From Rhipicephalus microplus (taxonomy: Eukaryota; Arthropoda; Arachnida; Ixodida; Ixodidae), in assembly GCF_043290135.1 (NCBI RefSeq), contig NC_134701.1, positions 33,383,501-33,447,500 of the forward strand: DNA of 64,000 bases. The letters run 5' to 3'. Shown piece after piece: positions 11,451 to 21,890 of this stretch. Every line of letters begins with the position of its first letter. Within the stretch, counting starts at the first letter, position 1. The notes beneath the pieces are model-generated. The model was not told where the DNA came from. It made no database searches and saw nothing but the letters and a program-made list of their open reading frames with translations. Both the position numbers and the translations under genes were made by a program.

Positions 11451-11951
11451 TAAGCCTACCCAATCTATACCACTGTCGAAGCACGTCAGTATGCCGGGCC
11501 ATGGTTTCGACAACATTAGGGCCAATATTATTCAGTTCAAGACAAATCACGATAGTGAAGTGATGGTATCCATATTGATCCACAAATTTAACACCATTTG
11601 TTCAGGTATCAATAAAAACGTAGGAAAGCTCACCTGTCTCGCACTATAACAACACGACTTCTTAGATTAGTAAAATCTTTTAATGTATACTAAAATGTAT
11701 AATAGTCATTCGTGGTTTCTTTACATCAGAGCTCTTTTACACGTCCTGCCAACCACACTGTGTCCCACGTGTTGATGCGAAAAGAAATTTGAACCTTGTA
11801 TATTCATGCAACCATCGCATGTCAGTCATGTTAACACAAGCTTTCCGACAGATTACCAATATGTTTTTTCACTTCGATTGTCCTAGCTGCTGTACCGAGA
11901 GTTCATCACGTGAGCCCATAAAAGCAGCTGCATGGTATTATACCTATTTTT

Positions 11952-11985
11952 CTGACGAAGGCCGTGCCACGGCCGATACGTTAGT
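11952..11985 (+). ncRNA. Degenerate hammerhead-like motif in PLE 3' region
   Basis: CTGACGA (11952-11958) is followed by a hairpin with GGCCGTG and CACGGCC-type arms (11960-11974), then GATA in place of the required GAAA (11975-11978). The CUGANGA core is kept but the GAAA box is mutated, so cleavage is unlikely. It lies about 40 bases before (TA)n. Confidence 0.5.
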
Positions 11986-12013
11986 AAAGGCCATTGCCCT
12001 TTCAAATGTGAAA

Positions 12014-12015
<2 letters not shown>

Positions 12016-12106
<91 letters not shown>
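12016..12106. repeat. (TA)n between PLE and gypsy element B
   Basis: A pure TA tract of about 91 bases separates the 3' end of the plus-strand PLE from the 3' LTR of gypsy element B. Confidence 0.95.
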
Positions 12107-12110
<4 letters not shown>

Positions 12111-12233
12111 AGATGGCTTCGAGTACTCTCAAAACTCTTTTTTATTGTCTCGAGTATGTACCCCACAACCTAAACTTCACTGGTGGTGATGAGTATGTAC
12201 AGATAAAAAGATGGGACGCATAAATAATGCCCA
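12107..12233 (-). repeat. 3' LTR of gypsy element B
   Basis: It reads AGTAAGATGG at the left edge and AATAATGCCCA at the right edge on the plus strand. The element strand has CAATAAAAAAG, a polyadenylation-type signal. The first base pair of the usual TG is mutated compared with the partner at 17489. Confidence 0.8.
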
Positions 12234-12289
12234 CACTTATTTTCTCCGGGCACTTGAGCGCCCGGCGCGGCCGAGACTTAGGCGGGGAA

Positions 12290-15200
12290 AGTACGGCGAA
12301 CAAAGGGTTTAAGACGTCAAACGTGGACTATATCGGAGGCACGGTAACGACAGACCGAGGAACCCTCGACGGTAGTGACAAGGTAATTGACAGAAGATGT
12401 TCGCTCAAAAATAACGTAAGGTCCCAGAAAGCATGACTGAAACTTTTCACACAATCCGCGTGTGCGAACAGGTGTCCAAAGTAGTACTTCATCTCCAGGA
12501 CAGAAGGTGACCTCTCGACGAAAGCTGTCATAGCGTTGCTTGCGGTCTTGTTGACTGGCCTCCGTGTTGAGTTGAGAATGTTGTTGTGCCTCAGCGAGCC
12601 TGCAGACGAAATGTTCTGGCGTAGTCGTGGAGGTTTTTGTCGTTACAATGAAGAAAGAGACGTCAATGGTGAATGTCGACGCAAGACCATAGACGAGGAA
12701 GAAATGTTAATACCCGGTGGTTCGTTGAACAGCGGTGTTGTGTGCAAATGTTACGAATGGAATGATTTTGTCCCTGTTATCGTGGTTCGGTCGGATGTAC
12801 GTGGATATCATGTGGATTAGAGTCCGCTGAAATCGCTGTCAGGCCATTTGTCTGTGGATAGTAAGCGGATGTGGTCTTATGAAGTGTGCCACAAGTTTTT
12901 AGGATTTCGCCGAGAATCGTGGACAGGAAGGCCACGCCTCGGTCACTGAACAACGCGCGAGGTGCAACATGACGCAACACAATGGCTTCTAAAAAGAAGC
13001 CGGCAACGTCTGAGGCAGAGCAAGTGCGTAGAGGAGCAGTCTCCGCGTATTGTGTGAGGTGATCGACGGCTGTGACGATCAAGCGGTGGCCCGCTGGCGT
13101 TACGGGAAGTGGCCCGATGAGGTCTATTCCGACAACGACAAAAAGTGCATCGGGACATGGAATGGGTTGTAATAAGCGAGCAGGAGCTGAAGTTGGTCCT
13201 TTCTAGCGTTGACAAAGTGCGCAAGTAGCGACATAATTAGCCACAAAGGTAGAAAGACCTGGCCAGAAGAAACAGCTCCTAACGCGGTTGCAGGTCTTTT
13301 GAAATCCTAGGTGTCGAGCTGATGGGTCGTCGTGCAACGCTTCGCGACTTTGTCTTCGCAGTGAACAGGGAAGTACTGGCACCCACCAATGCCCATCCGC
13401 ATTGTAAATATAGCACTGCAGGGCATTATTCTCTAGCTTGAACTGCCGTAGCTGACGACTTAGTCTGGCATTAGGTGGAGAAGACGAGCCATTCAAGTAT
13501 CCAATGATGCGGTTACAGTAGGGGTCGTCAAGTTGGCACGCGGCAAACTGGGCGCTGCCGTTTAAAAATAGTGACCCAGCAACCACCAGGGTGAGTGAAA
13601 AGGTGAGTGAAAAGGAAGCCGCTTGATCATCTGAGGGGCATTGAGGATGCGTGGTTGGAGATGAAAGTGGCAGAGAGGAGTGAGAAAGAGCGTGAGCATC
13701 CTGATAATGTTTGCCAGACCTGTACACAACGTCAAATGTGTACTCTTGCAAACGCAGTATCCAGCGACCGAGGCGCCCAGACAAATTCTTCAGCGAGGAC
13801 AACTAGCATAGGGCATGGTGGTCAGTAATCACAGTGAAGTGGCGTCCATACAGATAAGGTCGAAATTTCTGGATGGCCCAAACGACAGCGAGACATTCCT
13901 GCTCTCTTATTGAGTAGTTCTGCTCTGCAGGTGTTTGTGCGCGGCTGGCATACGCAACTATTCGCTCACGTGATGTATCGTCGCGCTGGAGGACGACAGC
14001 ACCGATTCCGTGGCCGCTGGCATCAGTGTGCAGGAAAGTGGGTGCACTCTCATCGAAGTGACGGACGACAGGCTCTCATGTCAGAGCAGGCTTAAGGGCT
14101 TGGAAAGCACGCTCGCACTCGTCAGTCCACGTGAAAGCCTTTCCTGACGTCAGAAGCTTCTGTAACGGCCCCGCAATGGCAGCAAAGTGACGGATGAAGC
14201 GGCGGAAGTAAGATGCCAGGCCCACAAAACTTCGCAATTGTTTTTGATTTCCCGGACGTGGACAACTAATTACGACAGCAACCTTGTCGGGGTCGGGTCG
14301 AATGCCACTTTCGCTGACAAGGTGACCCAATACTTTGATACTTGTGCTGGCGAAGTGGCACTTCTTTGTAGTCAGCTGTAGACTAGCGTTCTAAATGCAC
14401 GTTAGAACTTCGTCCAAACGCTTAAGGTGCTGAGGAAAAGTAGAAGAATAAATTACGATGTCGTCTAAATAACATAAACAGGTTTTCCATTTCAGACCAT
14501 GCAAGACAGTATCTATTATGCGCTCGAATGTTTCTGGAGCGTTGCATAAGCCAAAAGGCATGACGTTAAACTCGTAAAGCCCGTCAGGCGTCGCAAACGC
14601 TGTTTTCTCCTTGTCTGTTTCGCGCATAGGTCTTTGCTAATACTCGGATTGGAGAAAAATTCGAGAGGCTGGAGAAATATTCTACTCCTTGTAGGGAGTC
14701 CAGGGCATCATCTATGCGGGGTAATAGATGTACGTTTTTTTGTGATCTTATTGAGCGCTCTGTAATCAACACAAAAGCGGACAGAGCCATCCTTTTTCCG
14801 GACCAACAACACAGGAAATGACCAAGAGCTGGATGAAGGTCGAATAATATCCCGTTTGAGCATGTCGGCGACATTTTACTCATTGATTTGCCTTTCCGCC
14901 GAAGACAGACGGTATGGGTGGCGGCGTACAATGGAGCTGCCTTTGGTTTTGATGCTGTGCTGCCCAGAACTTTGAAACATACGTCAAACGAACGGCTGTG
15001 CTTTTGGAGAAGGTCTAAGAGGTCTCTCTTTTGCTCGGCACGGAGGTGAAGACTTATGGTGTCAATTAAAGCAACAGTGGTAGCCTTCACATCAGTTGTA
15101 GCAAAGGCGTTGATTCTGCGGGAAGGGGAACCAGCAAAAAAGGCTCACTGTCACACACAGCAGTGCCATGGGGCAGCATTACTGGCGAAGAAGTTGGGTT

Positions 15201-15660
15201 CAAGGCAGTGACCAATGCTTTACTGTCGTTAAACCACACAAGGCCGGATGCTATGGTAAGCCCCACAGGTTTGGAGCGAACTTACGGAGCTATGAACTCG
15301 TCACCGTTAACTATAGTATCCCAAGCGATCGTGAGAATTCGTTCATCTCCTGGCGAAATTAAACAATCAGCGGCAGCAACGAAACGAAAGCTGTATGGAT
15401 CGACATCAGATGAGGGCCATCGTATGGCGACTTAACTTTTTTTAAGCGGACACAAAAGTCTGCACGAATCACGGAAAGTGATGCGCCTGTGTCTACCACT
15501 GCCTTTGTCTGTATACCTTCAACATACACCAATAAAACATTTGATAGGCGGTCGGGAGTTTGACGCAATTCGAAAGATGCAGCTTTTCCTCCCGAAGCTG
15601 CACAGTTTAGTTCTACAGTGGGCGGTTTCGAATTGAAGCAGAAGGTCAAAGAGGAGAAGA
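12290..15660 (-). pseudogene. Broken pol of gypsy element B (PR-RT-RH-IN)
   Basis: On the minus strand the segments are as follows. Protease has VVDTGASLSVI (within 15649-15359). The RT start (15090-14584) leads to CYLDDIVIYS (14627-14391). The RNase H domain runs through 14330-14076 to 13802. The integrase zinc region ends CALCQR (13802-13203), the core has VTAVDHLTQYAET and SDRG (13082-12777), and a GPY/F-type end lies around 12531-12328. Stops and frameshifts separate all parts. Compared with elements A and C, motif spelling differs enough to mark a separate family. Confidence 0.9.
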
Positions 15661-15882
15661 GGAACGCCGCATCGGTGAAGGTGAGCGACGACGTGAGAAA
15701 CGCGAACTGCCTACTGAGCCAAAGTTCTGCGGAGACGGTGACCGACGTGTGCAGTTCTGATACACTCGGCGATAGGGTGGTTCAGTGGAGTAGAAGTCGT
15801 CCCGTTCAAAGTTATCGTAAATTCATCTTTCGTCTTGCTGACGGCGTCGGCAAAACCTTGAAATGTCACCACGGATGCTGCA

Positions 15883-15965
15883 ATTTCATATATGTACCCA
15901 CCCCTTATGTAATACCCCTTCAATGGGGTCTTTAAGGTAATAAAATGAAATGAAATGAAATGAAA
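15883..15965 (+). mobile_element. LINE 3' tail inserted in gag of element B
   Basis: About 80 bases read CCCACCCCTTATGTAATACC, then a short UTR and an AATGA-type tandem tail (about 15941-15965). They split the zinc knuckle of element B. The sequence resembles, in reverse, the tail at 16700-16770 (GTACCCACCCCCTCTGTAAT), so both come from related LINEs. It is a 5'-truncated insertion of only the last part of the 3' UTR. Confidence 0.7.
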
Positions 15966-16699
15966 TAGAAGCATGTCGGCCGCGAAGTGCGCCAGGCGTT
16001 GTAAGGCTGGGAAGATGGTCGTTGTGTGAGTGACATGAACGATAAATGCAATTCGGGTGCTGGTAGCTGCATTGGGCTTTGCTGGGATGCAGATGTCCTA
16101 GCAGCAACTTGAGCATAAGTTGGCATGGCCACAGGATATAAGCTCAGAACAGGTGTGACTGTCATCGAGGCCAGGCTTTGCTTGGGTGCAGGTGTCGTTG
16201 CAGCAACGTGAACATAACTTGGAATTGGCACGGGATGTGGACTCGAAACTGGTTCACCAGTGATCAAGGCCAGTTCCTCCCTCACGACGTCGCGTAAACT
16301 AGTAGCAGGTGGCGTCGTTCGGATGTCGAGGTGGCGAGGTGAAGCCTCTGTATGAAGTTCCTCACGGATGATATAGCGGATCAATGCACGCAGCTCTTTT
16401 GTATCATGACTTGAGCTCACATCAGATATATCAGGTAGCACCCGAGTGGTCTTAAGCTCCTCAAAACACTAACAGGTAGTGACAACATCGGCTACGGTCA
16501 GGGGATTCTGCACCACAAGCGCATTAAAAGCGACAGTCGCAATGCCTTTTAGCACGTGGCGCACACGGTCGTTTTACGCCATACAGTTGATGATGCCGCG
16601 GCAAAAGGCGAGAAAATCTTCGATGTAAGAAGTGTAAGACTCGCCGGGGCGTTGAAAACGTGCACCAAGCCTCTTCTTCGCGATATCCGAGTGCACTGT

Positions 16700-17065
16700 C
16701 AGGTTTATTTGTTTATTTATTAGAATACCCTCAGGGCCCGTAGGGCATTACAGAGGGGGTGGGTACAACATATATAACACACAGGAAAAAAAGACAAAAT
16801 AAAGAAACAAGTATCAGATGCGCAAATCAGGAAGGCAATAGAAGTCAACTAAAAATGTATGAGAATTCAAGCACATACAAGACAAAGATAGATAATGGAA
16901 ACTGCGTATAGTTACAAGCATTGCTGAGAAAGTGCAGTCTTGAATAACAAAGGGTCTGTTATTGATACAACGGAAGAGGGAAGGTGGTTCCAATCGGCGG
17001 CTGTTTTCAGTAAGAAGGCTGATGAAAAGAATTTGGTGCGGCAAAACGGAATGGCAAGGTTGGCG
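16700..17065 (-). mobile_element. 5'-truncated CR1-like LINE inserted in gag of element B
   Basis: On the minus strand this encodes FCRTKFFSSAFLLKTAADWN followed by HLPSSVV. This is the conserved C-terminal end of CR1/Jockey-type LINE ORF2 (FF--SFFP-T--DWN-LP). A 3' UTR follows, ending in a TTTATTTG/AATAAA-type tail at 16701-16720. It divides gag of element B between QIF and the SDIAKKR segment. No clear target duplication was found. Confidence 0.75.
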
Positions 17066-17488
17066 AAAATCTGGCGGAGCTGGCGTGTAAAGGCGGGCCA
17101 TGTCAAAAAATCTGTGACGGGGTTGAAAAACCAGGTTTTCGCGACGCCGCTCAAGTAGAATTAAACGTGGATGAGTTTCGCAGGCTCTTCCCAGTTGTTG
17201 ATAACACTCCCTCGGTCGTACTCTTCGAGCCAGTCTTCAATGTCTTCGCTTAGAAGCCCTGCGAACAGCGGAGGATCCTTTTGAGGAATGGTGACCAGGT
17301 GAGGAGGGTTTCTTGGCGGTGGGAGCGGGGGCGAAGCTGGCACGCTGGGCTCGGCGGCTTGCGACATTACCGGACCGAGGTTGTTTAAGGGGCGGCCTGA
17401 ACAGAGCTCCAGGGATGTGTTTTAGAAGAGGCTGGGGTTGTCTGAGATCACGAGAGGACGCAGGAACCGGGCAGAAATCTCCACCGCT

Positions 17489-17613
17489 TGTAAGATGGCG
17501 TCGAGAACCCTCAAGACTCTTTTTTATTGTCTCGAGTGAGCCCCAGAACCTAAACATGACTGGTGATGATGAGTATGTACAGATAAAAAGATGGGATGCA
17601 GAAATAATGCTCA
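17489..17613 (-). repeat. 5' LTR of gypsy element B
   Basis: It starts TGTAAGATGG and ends AATAATGCTCA on the plus strand, pairing with 12107-12233. The last five bases, GCTCA, also begin the PLE copy that follows. Confidence 0.8.
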
Positions 17614-18008
17614 CCTGTCTCGCACTATAAAAACACAACTTCTTAGATTAGTAAAATCTTTTAATGTATATTATAGTGTATACTAGTCATCCGTGGTTTC
17701 TTCACTTCAGAGCTCTTTTACATGTCCTGCCAGCCGCACTGTGTCCCACAAGTTGATGCGAAAGGATATTTCAAACTTGTATATTCATGCAACCATCGCA
17801 TGTTGGTCATGTTAACACAAGCTTTCTGACAGAATACCAAAACGTTTTTTCACTTCGATTGTCCTAGCTGCTGTACCGAGAGTTCATCACCTGAGCCCAT
17901 AAAAGCGGCTGCATGGTATCATACGTACTTTTTCTGACGAAGGCCGTGCCACGGCCGACACGTTAGTAAAGGTAATTGCCCTTTCAAATGTGCAATCTGC
18001 CAGTTCAT

Positions 18009-18011
<3 letters not shown>
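17609..18011 (+). mobile_element. Second copy of the PLE 3' region
   Basis: About 400 bases match 11628-12010 nearly base for base over long stretches, including the degenerate hammerhead-like motif. The copy begins at GCTCACCTGTCTCGC, sharing GCTCA with the end of the element B LTR, and runs into (TA)n. It has no RT or endonuclease, so it is a 5'-truncated PLE or a leftover pLTR. Confidence 0.8.
17934..17964 (+). ncRNA. Degenerate hammerhead-like motif, second PLE copy
   Basis: CTGACGA (17934-17940) and a GGCCGTG-type hairpin are followed by GACA (17957-17960) instead of GAAA. It is the homologue of the motif at 11952 with a different change in the same essential box. Confidence 0.5.
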
Positions 18012-18067
<56 letters not shown>

Positions 18068-18068
18068 C
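18012..18068. repeat. (TA)n followed by (GT)n
   Basis: TA repeats from 18012 switch to GT repeats at about 18045. This is the 3' flank of the second PLE copy. Confidence 0.95.
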
Positions 18069-18334
18069 GTATAAAATAATTTTCTTCACCTTTCTGGTGC
18101 TTATTCTAGCCCTGTTTGCTCACTATACAGCGGCCCACTTGGCGTTTCTTATTACGCTGCTTTAGGTTTATGACCACCAGGTCACGGAATCGAATCCCGG
18201 CCGCGCTATATATGAAAACAATGATGACAGAAAACTTTAGGTACCAAGATTACGCTTCACGTACCTTACCAGAAGAGGATGAACCAATTAGTGCAGTGGC
18301 TCCACTGGGACAAGAGTGATAAGGGGCAGAGAAA
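18069..18334. other. Unassigned; may hold a SINE relic
   Basis: No open frame of note. A segment near 18185-18205 (GAATCGAATCCCGGCC) resembles a tRNA-type B box and may be an old SINE head. Confidence 0.3.
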
Positions 18335-18349
18335 AGGGTTCCTAATAGC

Positions 18350-18590
18350 GCCCCGCCGCGGTGGTCTAGTGGCTAAGGTACTCGGCTGCTGACCCGCAGG
18401 GCGCGGGTTCGAGTCCCGGCTGCGGCGGCTGCATTTCCGATGGAGGCGGAAATGTTGTAGGCCCGTGTGCTCAGATTTGGGTGCACGTTAAAGAACCCCA
18501 GGTGGTCTAAATTTCCGGAGCCCTCCACTACGGCGTCTCTCATAATCATATGGTGGTTTTGGGACGTTAAACCCCACATATCAATCAATC
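18350..18590 (+). mobile_element. tRNA-derived tick-type SINE with perfect 15-bp TSD
   Basis: A SINE of about 241 bp starts GCCCCGCCGCGG. It has an A-box-like TGGTCTAGTGG (18362-18372) and a B-box GGTTCGAGTCC (18406-18416), a unique body and a short ATCA-rich tail. Identical direct repeats AGGGTTCCTAATAGC flank it (18335-18349 and 18591-18605), which fixes the boundaries. Pol III transcription from the internal boxes is expected. It is the best-preserved of several copies in the window. Confidence 0.93.
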
Positions 18591-18954
18591 AGGGTTCCTA
18601 ATAGCACATAAGCAGGCCCTGACGGCAGCCCATATAGGCTACTAAAGAAACTAGCAGCAAACACTAAGCAAACATTAAGAGAGGCAGCGAGCAAAGCAAT
18701 AATAGATGATGAATCCCCCCAATGATATAAGGGAAAGCGGGACAATGCTGATATAAACAATGCTGATTGTTGGCTTAGTTGGTAGTTGCTTGATGATATG
18801 GTTTGGCAGCAAATAAGACAAACATAACTCAAAGGAACACACAACCACAAGCAGAATTGGTACTTCGAACTAAAGTAGGCCGAGCGCAAATCCACACTTA
18901 AGAAACAACACGCAGACATGTGCAGTCTTCACACAGCCTTACGCTATCCAGCTA

Positions 18955-20690
18955 TCAAGCAAACTCTTCTCTGATGCGTACAACGTCACCGACGGTTTGC
19001 TGGCAACCTTGACACTTATTTTTAATATAATAGGCTTCAATCAACTCACGCCCAGTTTGATGCCTCCTTCTTCCTAGAATCTTAAACTCACTGAAACGTG
19101 GTACACAAGCAGGCTTTACAATGCATAGGCAAATGTGCCAAGCCATCCTGCATTAGATTTGATATATGCTCCCTAACCTGTTCATTAGTATAGCGCCCGG
19201 TAGTCCCGATGTAGGAGTAGAAAAGGGAAATCATAAACAACGCCTTTGACCCATTTCCCGTACATCGTTTCATGTTTCATGCCGCATCCCTGACGGCTCA
19301 CCTCCACCCCCGAGCAGTTCTCGGGCACAGCTGAGCCAGTTTTACGGGCGCGGAAAAGCCGACAGGTACCCCATACCGGCCTGATGCCTTTTTCAGATTG
19401 TGAGAGACCTTATGAACATAAGGAATCACCACAGGTCTTACGGTTTCAGTTCCTTGTGCCTCCGTGGAAGCTCCCGTAACTTCTCTCTTTGCTTTCCGCA
19501 TAAGCGCTTCCGGGACAGCCGTCAATAACAAGTCAGGGAAGTTCACAGCTTCAAGTCACTGTGGATCTGATTTTCGAATGATGCCTGCATCATGTGCGTG
19601 CACAATTTTTTGAGAGTAGATCCCAGGAAGAGCATAGCTATAACACGCTTGAGCGTTTTTTGATTGGCAATAGTCATATGGCATCACTCTTTTCTTGGTG
19701 CGGGAAAAGTATTTCCAACACGTTTGCCCGCTATGGAAAGGTAAATGGAGATCTGATAGTTGCAAGACTTTGTGGCAGTTCTTGTGCAGAAAGCAGTCCT
19801 TTTCCGTGAATCCTAAATATATTTAAAATATCATCTCTTCGCGTGAACGAGCTTTCTGTGTTAACAATTTATAAAAATTCATCCATTTACCAAAAAACCA
19901 TACCAATGTTTAAGGTGCTAACCAGATTGAAAGGTTCATCAAGCGACCGGTCAACATTAGATAATAACATATTGCACAGCAGCGGCGCAATGCAGGTTTA
20001 CAATGCAAAGGCCACGTTTTTGCAGATAAAGCTGCTTTTTGAAAGATATAAAAGTACCGCTTAGGTAGCCTTCCAACAAAGTTAAAAAGTTATCTACCGC
20101 TGCGCCGGCCACATTTTGAAAGGGTATGACGCCGCTTTCTTCTATGCAGGATCTCACCGCTGAGTTCATTATGTAAAATTGAGAAAAAAATATTTTCCAC
20201 ATCTATGGAGACGGCGTTGTTAGGCGAGTGCTCATTATCCCTCAAAAACTGAACTATGTTCTTCAGCCTCTTATTCAAGAAACGGTCCTTCATCCTAACG
20301 CACTGTAGCACCTTCCGTAAGCGCTTACTCAGTAAAACCTGCCATGTGTCTCGCTAACTATACCTCCGTAGAGGTTACATCAATTCTGTGTGTTCTTGCG
20401 CTGAAAATGACACTTGATGTCGTAACTTTCATTTCGCTATTATGTGTTACCAACTTTTTCAACTTGAGGTCTTTACATAACCGGGCAACCTTACTATTAA
20501 CCTTCCATTCAAATTTCTGAATCTGAACAAATTTCTTTCCCAAAGCCTCTGCTGCCTGCAAATAAAACACTTCTCTTGAAAGAACTGCAAAACACCCTCC
20601 TTTGTCAGCTTCCAAAACGACGATGTTCTTTTCCCTACACAAACCTACTGTCTTTAGCATAACGTCAGCTTTATGGCTCTGTCTGCTAGA
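18955..20690 (-). pseudogene. PLE ORF: RT plus GIY-YIG endonuclease, broken
   Basis: Minus-strand segments include NIVVLEADKGGCFAVLSRE (20660-20358) and SIDVENIFFSILHNEL near 20240-20190, the PLE RT motif with LDV-type Asp. NFLTLLEGYLSGTFISF and QLYLQKRG follow. RPVVIPYVHKVSHNLKK (19546-19298) then leads to YSYIGTTGRYTNEQVREH (19273-19088), a GIY-YIG core, and GRRRHQTGRELIEAYYIKNK near the C-terminus. Several frames are used, so the gene is inactive. It is more intact in the endonuclease part than the PLE at 10083-12015. Confidence 0.88.
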
Positions 20691-20781
20691 TGAAATTTAA
20701 TTTGCAAGGCTATGTACACCATCAAACAGGCACTTTTATTTATCCTCTGCTGATTCTTTGAGAGCCACATACCTGCTAAGT

Positions 20782-21023
20782 GCCCCGCCACGGTAGTGTA
20801 GAGGCTAAGGTACTTGGCTTCTGACCCGCAGGTCGCGGGATGGAATCCCGGCGGCGGCGACTGCATTTTCGATGAAGGCGGTAATGAATGTTCTAGGCCC
20901 GTGTGCTCAGATTTGGGTGCATGTCAAAGAACCGCAGGTGCCCTAAATTTCCGGAGCCCTCCACTACGGCGTCTCTCATAATCACATGGTGGTTTTGGGA
21001 CGTTAAACCCACGTATCAATCAA
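20782..21023 (+). mobile_element. tRNA-derived SINE inserted in the PLE
   Basis: Same family as 18350-18590: GCCCCGCCACGG start, A-box-like TGTAGAGG region, degenerate B box (GGATGGAATCC), body and ATCAATCAAT tail. Imperfect flanking repeats CTGCTAAGTGCC and CTGTTAGGTGCC show it inserted into the PLE after that had settled. Confidence 0.88.
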
Positions 21024-21359
21024 TATCTGTTAGGTGCCGCTAGTTCACGCACAAGAACACTGACATCAATTCAATACTTTGATCCCTTGGAAGGATGCGT
21101 TGACGAGTCCTCCAGGTTCATGTTTCCTAACATCAACACATTTGATGACTTCGCCGTTGATTTGCTCTCCACGCAATTCATGGTATTGTCCTATGATTAG
21201 CTTCCACCAGTATTCCGTCATATGATGGATGATGCGCCTGAAGGTTGTTAACTTCTTTTCCGCTACCCATGAAACATCAATTCTTCAGGTGCATAAATCG
21301 TAGCCAGACGTGGAGTAAGCGTAGTTGTCTCCACAACTCAGAACGCAGAATTTTCCACA

Positions 21360-21640
21360 GCCGAGCACTGTGCCCGCTAGAAGGGGAGTTTATGATATAT
21401 AGGGAGTTCATGATGAAAAGATGCGAGATGGTGGTACTTGGAGTGTTGAATAGATGGACGAACGGACACAGACAGATGCATGGATGGACGAATGAACGGA
21501 CGCAGGGACGGACGCACGAACATACGCACGCATGGACGGATTGACGCATGAACGGTCACACAAACGGACGCATGGGCGGACGGAAGCAAGAACGAATGAA
21601 CGGACGAATGCTTCGTCCCACTCTCCATCATTCACTGCGT
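21360..21640 (+). repeat. Degenerate (ACGG)-type tract within a dispersed repeat
   Basis: Dense ACGGACG/ATGGACG words from about 21448 to 21610 follow a unique block (GATGGTGGTACTTGGAGTG). The same arrangement recurs inverted at 46680-46930. The block ends with ATGCTTCGTCCCACTCT, equivalent to the GGGGCGAAGC end of the copy at 46.7 kb. The proteins predicted here are low-complexity artefacts. Confidence 0.75.
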
Positions 21641-21769
21641 GGATATTCTGCCATTGTTTATGCAGAAACTGGTGTATCTTGCACAACAGGTTGTTGCAAC
21701 GATGAAACTGACGATGATGTCGACGCTATATAGGAAGCCCAGAGAAGACATACACAAAAATGGGCCAAA

Positions 21770-21890
21770 TATATTGTAACAATACTCGTTGTAGGACTAG
21801 TTGGTACCTGCTTATTGACATGATTTAGCCCTCAAATAACAGAAACACAAAGTAAAAGAACACACAACGACAAGCACAATGACCTCTCCG
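21770..21890 (-). mobile_element. PLE 3' UTR fragment
   Basis: On the minus strand, GTGTGTTCTTTTACTTTGTG and the following bases match the PLE 3' end at about 18760-18850, including the pattern CATGTCAATAAGCAGGTACC versus its diverged counterpart. No coding part is attached. Confidence 0.55.

Larger units (their letters stand above)
10083..12015 (+). mobile_element. Penelope-like element, plus strand, truncated and mutated
   Basis: This 1.9-kb PLE copy contains RT motifs, a Cys/His segment, a GIY-YIG-like remnant and an AT-rich 3' region that ends at a (TA)n tract. The 3' region (about 11628-12010) recurs at 17609-18005. The 5' part of the ORF before the NPGRPI motif is missing. The start is marked by a short direct duplication, two copies of ATAATCCCGGTAGACCAATA at 83-102 and 110-129 past 10000. 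Confidence 0.85.
15667..17367 (-). pseudogene. Broken gag of gypsy element B, split by two LINE scraps
   Basis: Gag starts at a real ATG (17367) with MSQAAEPSVP and the motif FAGLLSEDIEDWLEEYDR. It continues through VAKTWFF and FTRQLRQIF to about 17065, where a LINE fragment intervenes. It resumes near 16690 with DIAKKRLGARFQRPGESYTS and VLKGIA, and then a segment with IREEL and Pro/Ser-rich sequence (16441-15970). The zinc knuckle begins TCFY near 15970 and is cut there by a LINE tail; its second half resumes as RGDISRFCRRR before an SR-rich end. The knuckle His appears as Asp. Stops are present, so it is dead. Confidence 0.85.
12107..17613 (-). mobile_element. Ty3/Gypsy LTR retrotransposon B, degenerate with nested insertions
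   Basis: A minus-strand gypsy element is bounded by related 125-127-bp repeats at 17489-17613 (5' LTR) and 12107-12233 (3' LTR). The two repeats differ at roughly one position in eight by eye, so this is older than element A. Order on the element strand: gag, protease, RT, RNase H, integrase with GPY/F end. Two LINE scraps (15883-15965 and about 16700-17065) interrupt gag. The left flank is (TA)n; the right flank is a second copy of the PLE 3' region, so no simple target duplication is seen. Confidence 0.9.
18606..21300 (-). mobile_element. Penelope-like element, minus strand, with SINE inside
   Basis: A PLE of about 2.5 kb is recognised on the minus strand. Its 5' part lies at about 21300-21024, then a SINE (20782-21023), then the RT (about 20690-19800), a linker and GIY-YIG endonuclease (19765-18955), and a 3' UTR to about 18606. 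The 3' UTR recurs as a fragment near 21770-21890. The 5' region before the SINE is poorly conserved. Stops and frameshifts occur throughout. Confidence 0.85.

Noticed and set aside
18350..18425. tRNA gene at the SINE head
   Set aside because: A and B boxes are present, but the same head is joined to the same SINE body at several loci and has flanking target duplications. It is a retroposed tRNA relic, not a functional tRNA gene.
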